This document shows positions 61,175-64,000 of a stretch of 64,000 nucleotides of DNA, piece after piece. The stretch spans positions 2,244,001 to 2,308,000 of the forward strand of contig NZ_CP125377.1 in assembly GCF_034008315.1 (NCBI RefSeq), in the 5' to 3' direction. Numbering within the stretch: position 1 is the first letter of the stretch; each line of letters starts with the position of its first letter. A program made the position numbers and the translations under genes. Source of the DNA: Pseudomonas sp. P8_241 (GTDB lineage Bacteria > Pseudomonadota > Gammaproteobacteria > Pseudomonadales > Pseudomonadaceae). The notes below the pieces were generated by a model that was not told the origin of the DNA, ran no database searches, and worked only from the letters and a program-made list of their open reading frames with translations.

Positions 61175-64000
61175 TCATTTCAGCAGTTTCTGAAACTCTT
61201 CCACCGGCAACGGCAGACTGTGCAGATACCCTTGATAGAAGTGACACTCCAGCCCCTGCAAGAACTCAAGCTGCTCCGCGGTTTCCACCCCTTCGGCAAT
61301 CACTTTCAGGTCCAGGCTGCGGGCCATAGCGACGATAGCGCGAATGATTTCCGCGTCGTTCGGGTCGCTGGTCGCGTCGCGGATGAACGATTGATCGATT
61401 TTCAAGGTGTCGACCGGCAGGCGCTTGAGGTAGGTCAGCGACGAGTAACCCGTGCCGAAATCATCCATGGCGAAGCTCACGCCAAGTTTTTTCAGGCGAC
61501 GCATTTTGCCGATGGTGTCTTCCAGGTTCTGGATGACGATGCCTTCGGTAATTTCCAGTTTCAGAATCGAGCAGGGCAATCCATGACTGCTGAGGCTGCT
61601 TTCGACGCGTTCGACAAAGTCGTTTTGACGGAACTGACGCGGGCTGATGTTTACGCACAAGCTGAACCGGTGCGGGTCAACCAGGCGTTTATCGACCAGC
61701 TTTTTAAAAGCATGGCAAGCTTCATTGAGAATCCAGTTGCCGACCTCCAGAATCAGCCCGCTGTCTTCCAGGACCTTGATGAACTCGTGGGGTGATTGCA
61801 CGCCGAGTTGGGGGTGAGTCCAGCGCACCAGGGCCTCGGCACCGACGATGCGGTCGCCCCGGGCGTCGATCTGGGGTTGGTAGTGAACGCGAAACTCGCC
61901 CCGGGAAAGCGCCAGGCGCAAGTCGGTTTCCATGCGCAATCGCTCGCTCGCGGCCTTCTGCATGGTGTTGTGATACATCTGCGCGGTATTACGCCCCGAG
62001 TCTTTTGCGCGATAGAGCGCAATATCGGCACGCTTGAGCAGATCCGTTGGCGTCGAGCCGTGATCGGGAATCAGTGCAATGCCGATACTTGGCGTGACCT
62101 GCAGGCGCTGACCATCGAGAAACATCGGTTCGGAAAGCAGTTCGCGCAGGGTGTCGGCCAATTCGCACACCTGATCACTGACCTCGTTGCGCGAACCTTC
62201 GAGCCCACTGAGCAGCACCACGAATTCATCACCGCCCAGACGTGCGACGGTGTCCTCCATGCGCACGCTGGCCTCAAGGCGGGCGGTGATGATTTTCAGC
62301 ACGGTATCGCCCACTGGATGGCCGAGGGAGTCATTGATGTGCTTGAAATGGTCGAGGTCGAGGAACATCAGTGCACCACGCAAATTGTGGCGTTTGAGCA
62401 GGGCGAGCTGTTGGCTCAGGCGATCCATCAGCAGCGCGCGGTTGGGCAGGTTGGTCAAGGGGTCATGGTAGGCCAGGTGACGAATTTGCGCTTCGGCGTT
62501 TTTCAACAGGCTGACGTCCCGTGCGGTCAGCAGCAGGCACGCGGTTTCGTTGAGGGTGATCGGCTCGACCGAGACCTCCACGGTCAGCAACTCGCCGCGC
62601 TTGTTGCGTCCGAGCATTTCCCGGTGATGAACCCGGCCCTTGGTATGCAGTTCAGCCAACAACGCTGAACGTTGTTTTTCTTCGGCCCAAATCCCGATTT
62701 CGTACACCGTACGACCCACCACCTCTTCGGCGAGGTAACCGGTCAGGCGCGAAAACCCGTCGTTGACCTCCAGGTAGCATCCAGTATCACGCTCGGTGAT
62801 GGTGATGGCGTCGGGGCTTGAGTGGAATGCCTTGGCAAATTTCTCCTCACTGGCCTTGAGTGCGGCTTCCGAGCGCTGCTGCTGGGTGATATCGCGCAAG
62901 GTGGTGACGACGCACGGCTGTTCGCCGACGTTGATCTGTCGGCTGGAAATGACGCAGGTCAGGGACTGCCCGTCCTTGTGCATGACCTGTATCGCCACAT
63001 TGTTCAGGCCTTGTTCGCGAATGACTTGTTCGATCCGGCGCAAACTTTTCGACGATGCATCCCACAGCCCGATTTCATCGGCGCTGCGACCGATTACGTC
63101 GGCGGTATTCCAGCCGAACGTCTGGGTGAAACTGGAATTGATCTCGATGAACTGGCCTGTGTCCTGTCCGGTGACGCAGATCGGGTCCGGACTGACTTGA
63201 AACAAGGTGGCGAATTTTTCTTCTGAAGCCACCACTTTCTGTTCGCGTTCAACCTGATCAGTGATGTCCAGCAGCGTGCCGGCCATGCGCAACGGTACGC
63301 CGTTTTCATCCCGATAAAGGCGGGCGCGGCTTTCCAGATAGCGTGAGGTGCCGTCCGGCAGTTGCACGCGGTAGGTCAATTGATAATTGCCGGCCGGACC
63401 TTCGCGCAAGCTGCGGTAAGCGTCGCGCATGGTGTCGCGTTCTTCATCGGGTACCCCTTCGAAAAACGCGTCAAAGGATTCATGGAAAGGTTTGGCATCC
63501 ATCCCGTGCAGTTGAGCCGCGCGTGCCGAGCCGTAAAGCATGCCGCTGGGAATGTGCCAATCCCAGGTGCCGAGTTGCGCCGAGTCCAGGGCCAGGTCCA
63601 GACGCTCCTGGCTGTCCTTGAGGGCGTGTTCGGCAATTTTGCGTTCGGTGGTGTCGAGGAAGGTGCTGAGCAGGTACGGCTGGCCTTCAAGTTCGACCTT
63701 TTGAGCGCTGAGGATGCCGTCGTGGATCTGCCCGTTACTGGCCCGAAATTGCACCTCCATGCTGACCAGCTCGCCTTTGGCCTTGGTGGCCTTGACCAGT
63801 GCTGCCCGCTGTTCAGGCTGCACCCATAGGCCCAGCTCGAGCGTCGTGCGGCCAATCGCATCTTGTACCGGCCAGCCGAAGAGGCTTTCGAAATACTGGT
63901 TGGCTTCGGTGATCAGGCCATCTTCCTGGCGGGTCAACAGCACCATGTTCGGGCACAGGTGAAACAGCGTGGCGAAGCGTTTTTCCGAACTGCTCAACGC
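61175..64000 (-). CDS. Multi-PAS diguanylate cyclase/phosphodiesterase (GGDEF-EAL), N-terminus missing
   Basis: At least 941 residues, still open at the window edge. Four PAS/PAC modules are visible (starting at about SSEKRFATLF, DSQERLDLAL, SEEKFATLFQ and SEEKFAKAFH), then GGDEF (about 505-670, intact motif ARLGGDEFVV) and EAL (about 690-935, motif GAEALVRW, then DDFGTGYSSLTYLK). It should make or break down cyclic di-GMP in response to signals sensed by the PAS domains. Both catalytic motifs look intact. The first in-window start (TTG 63997) lies inside a PAS-like repeat, so the true start is upstream. Confidence 0.9.
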   Translation of the reverse strand, partial: ALSSSEKRFATLFHLCPNMVLLTRQEDGLITEANQYFESLFGWPVQDAIGRTTLELGLWVQPEQRAALVKATKAKGELVSMEVQFRASNGQIHDGILSAQKVELEGQPYLLSTFLDTTERKIAEHALKDSQERLDLALDSAQLGTWDWHIPSGMLYGSARAAQLHGMDAKPFHESFDAFFEGVPDEERDTMRDAYRSLREGPAGNYQLTYRVQLPDGTSRYLESRARLYRDENGVPLRMAGTLLDITDQVEREQKVVASEEKFATLFQVSPDPICVTGQDTGQFIEINSSFTQTFGWNTADVIGRSADEIGLWDASSKSLRRIEQVIREQGLNNVAIQVMHKDGQSLTCVISSRQINVGEQPCVVTTLRDITQQQRSEAALKASEEKFAKAFHSSPDAITITERDTGCYLEVNDGFSRLTGYLAEEVVGRTVYEIGIWAEEKQRSALLAELHTKGRVHHREMLGRNKRGELLTVEVSVEPITLNETACLLLTARDVSLLKNAEAQIRHLAYHDPLTNLPNRALLMDRLSQQLALLKRHNLRGALMFLDLDHFKHINDSLGHPVGDTVLKIITARLEASVRMEDTVARLGGDEFVVLLSGLEGSRNEVSDQVCELADTLRELLSEPMFLDGQRLQVTPSIGIALIPDHGSTPTDLLKRADIALYRAKDSGRNTAQMYHNTMQKAASERLRMETDLRLALSRGEFRVHYQPQIDARGDRIVGAEALVRWTHPQLGVQSPHEFIKVLEDSGLILEVGNWILNEACHAFKKLVDKRLVDPHRFSLCVNISPRQFRQNDFVERVESSLSSHGLPCSILKLEITEGIVIQNLEDTIGKMRRLKKLGVSFAMDDFGTGYSSLTYLKRLPVDTLKIDQSFIRDATSDPNDAEIIRAIVAMARSLDLKVIAEGVETAEQLEFLQGLECHFYQGYLHSLPLPVEEFQKLLK

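Overview
The window reads as a chromosome segment of a Pseudomonas of the fluorescens/putida type. The evidence is an anthranilate-dioxygenase-like gene beside AraC regulators and an OprD-family porin, the block of aromatic aminotransferase, uvrB and gltX followed by Ala/Glu tRNAs, and many REP-type palindromes built on GTAGGAGC.

The main structural result is a candidate 43.3-kb integrative element, from 4335 to 47662, inserted in a tRNA-Asn gene. The complete tRNA-Asn (47642-47714, minus strand) lies next to a P4-type tyrosine integrase. A 22-bp direct copy of the tRNA 3' end sits at 4335-4356. Only that distant copy keeps the encoded CCA and the tRNA-type terminator (4263-4289). A second 22-bp repeat (4407-4428 and 47502-47523) lies inside both junctions, as expected for integrase arm sites.

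Layout: (1) 1-4290 is left backbone: start of antA, OprD-like porin, two AraC regulators. (2) 4335-10120 is an AT-richer accessory end: small HTH protein, GNAT acetyltransferase, integrase remnant, a 1266-residue SIR2-domain protein that may be an antiphage effector, and a MITE-like element. (3) 10300-40540 is a GC-rich catabolic cargo: DUF1302 and DUF1329 envelope proteins, a MalT/AlkS-like LuxR regulator, and a CoA-dependent beta-oxidation set with racemase, SCPx-type thiolase, paired MaoC hydratases, three SDRs, four acyl-CoA dehydrogenases (one frameshifted), two acyl-CoA synthetases, two crotonases, an APH-type kinase, three exported DUF1254 proteins and a metallo-beta-lactamase-fold protein. 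No ring-opening oxygenase is present. The set resembles the peroxisomal pathway for alpha-methyl-branched side chains, so the substrate is probably a branched or alicyclic carboxylic acid or an ester of one. A G/C-run motif recurs in five promoter regions of this cargo. (4) 40829-47478 is a P4-like replication and integration module: toprim protein, DUF927 helicase-like protein, AlpA, integrase, and an array of 9-bp iterons that looks like an origin. (5) 47642-64000 is right backbone: small conserved proteins, aromatic aminotransferase, uvrB, an EmrAB-like efflux pair, gltX, a duplicated tRNA-Ala/tRNA-Glu cluster, TetR with an alpha/beta hydrolase, thioesterase, dusC, an Hsp20 gene with a sigma-32-like promoter and a ROSE-like thermometer, and a multi-PAS GGDEF/EAL protein cut by the window end.

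All functions come from reading the sequence. No database search was run.
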